DNA of 64,000 bases from Ferroplasma sp. (GTDB lineage Archaea; Thermoplasmatota; Thermoplasmata; Thermoplasmatales; Thermoplasmataceae): contig NZ_CP133597.1 in assembly GCF_031200575.1 (NCBI RefSeq), positions 1,612,001-1,676,000 on the forward strand, written 5' to 3'. Each line of letters opens with the position of its first letter. The stretch's first letter is position 1. The position numbers and the translations under genes were made by a program. Of the stretch, positions 63,217-64,000 are shown one piece after another. The notes under the pieces are model-generated. The model had not been told where the DNA came from, searched no databases, and saw only the letters and a program-made list of their open reading frames with translations.

Positions 63217-64000
63217 CTATTTTAAAACTATTTTTTTCGTTTCCGGAAGTAGAAGAGTGAGCAGTATGGCAACAGCCATGATGGCAGCAAGGAAGTAGTA
63301 TGCATTGAAATAATTTTTTCCGTGTATGAGCAGAGACATTGCAATTACGCCTATTACTGCACCGATTTTCCCCATCATTGATGAGAAGCCGTAGGAGGTG
63401 CCCCTGAATTCTGTTACAGTAACCTCCGCAGGTATTATTCCCACTGTTGCCCCGTCAAAGGCATTGAATAGCTCAAGGAATGATACTATGGCAATGATTC
63501 CTGCAAGATAGTAAAAATGGGGCAGTACAAGGAACAGTGCACCCATGAAAATAAATCCGGTTATCTGTATTCCCTTCCTTCCGTATTTATCCACCTTCAT
63601 CATCACAAATATTCCAGATATTATGCCGATAATAAGAAAGAATGTGGTAACTATGGCATTGTCAACATTGGTTACAAAATGCCCAAGTTTCAGTATTGTT
63701 GGAAGGGTCAATGAAAGCCCGTAGGCAACGATATCGTAAAGGAACCATATAAGTGCGGCTATAACAATGTTTTTGTAATATTTTTTTGAAAACATCTGAA
63801 AGAATTTTGTCTTCTCCTTCTTCTGCTCCCACATCTTTGATTCTGGAAGGGAAAACCTCATGAATTCGACTATAATTGCAGGAATGACGGCCAGGCCCAG
63901 CATGATCCTCCACCCCAGGTTTCCCAGCGGGAACATGAACATGGCCACAATGGCGCTGCTGATTGATCCTATGCTGAAAAATACAGTTGCCATTGCAAGG
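63217..64000 (-). CDS. MFS transporter (N-terminal part cut by window edge)
   Basis: The C-terminal two thirds of an MFS transporter, sugar/aromatic-acid group: VDKYGRKGIQITGFIF (helix 8-9 motif), ITEVTVTEFRGTSYGFSSMMGKIG-like residues VTEFRGTSYGFSSMMGKIG, and a central charged loop SLPESKMWEQKKEKTKFFQM. It ends with LLLPETKKIVLK. The frame is open to the end of the window, so the true start lies outside. It resembles the island MFS at 43.7 kb. Next to hutU it may carry histidine or urocanate (inference). Confidence 0.8.
   Translation of the reverse strand, partial: LAMATVFFSIGSISSAIVAMFMFPLGNLGWRIMLGLAVIPAIIVEFMRFSLPESKMWEQKKEKTKFFQMFSKKYYKNIVIAALIWFLYDIVAYGLSLTLPTILKLGHFVTNVDNAIVTTFFLIIGIISGIFVMMKVDKYGRKGIQITGFIFMGALFLVLPHFYYLAGIIAIVSFLELFNAFDGATVGIIPAEVTVTEFRGTSYGFSSMMGKIGAVIGVIAMSLLIHGKNYFNAYYFLAAIMAVAILLTLLLPETKKIVLK

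Noticed and set aside
1-64000. CRISPR arrays.
   Set aside because: No series of spaced identical repeats and no cas gene found in the window.

Overview
The window looks like chromosomal DNA of an acidophilic Thermoplasmatales archaeon, most likely close to Ferroplasma or Acidiplasma (inference). The sequence is AT-rich and carries clearly archaeal genes: archaeal-type S-adenosylmethionine synthetase, prefoldin beta, KEOPS Pcc1, a beta-CASP nuclease, archaeal FAD synthase RibL, a CruF-type carotenoid hydratase and a P450 with MFS neighbour. Many genes have a TATA-like box about 25 bases before the start codon and no leader, as is common in this order.

Positions 1-42.8 kb are mostly dense core genome. 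In order they hold: moeA (cut by the window edge); a TauE/DUF1634 exporter pair; methionine adenosyltransferase; purH; a presenilin-like membrane protease overlapping topA; tRNA-Val; a two-gene glutamate synthase with rearranged domains; a P450/MFS pair; two lipid-linked sugar membrane genes; hemB, queC and a 2-hydroxyacid dehydrogenase; DedA and several MFS transporters; a secreted Ala-rich protein overlapping a four-helix membrane protein; tRNA-Arg; a J-domain protein; RNA processing, methylthioadenosine salvage and FAD synthesis genes; the cruF-pcc1-pfdB cluster; a HhH-GPD glycosylase; a UDP-sulfoquinovose-synthase-like gene with a sugar nucleotidyltransferase; and a TtuA-like tRNA thiolase.

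From tRNA-Ile (42,831-42,905) to about 60.7 kb the character changes to an accessory region. A tyrosine-recombinase C-terminal fragment overlaps the tRNA 3' end, and an N-terminal integrase fragment lies 13 kb away at 56.4-56.6 kb in the same orientation. Between them are: an MFS transporter; a decayed IS4/IS1634-like transposase; a three-gene operon (class III aminotransferase, malonate/methylmalonate semialdehyde dehydrogenase, APC permease) with a divergent Lrp/AsnC regulator, which together suggest beta-amino acid (for example beta-alanine) uptake and oxidation; a fragment of an M20 peptidase; a large YVTN beta-propeller surface protein broken exactly at a (TA)7 tract, a candidate phase-variation switch; a frameshifted IS110-type transposase; and a NifX-like protein. 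Past the second integrase fragment is a tandem family of secreted or membrane-anchored paralogs with a shared N-terminal anchor, a shared C-terminal domain and a decaying fourth copy. The first member has an (ATT)n tract directly before its start codon.

The window ends with a PH-like/zinc-ribbon protein, urocanate hydratase (histidine degradation) and a convergent, truncated MFS transporter. There is no CRISPR array and no rRNA. The most unusual items are the (TA)7 switch, the tandem secreted paralogs, the internal decayed duplication in the glutamate synthase FMN subunit, the shared upstream motif linking the MFS gene to the aminotransferase operon, and the secreted-protein/membrane-protein overlap at 29-30 kb.
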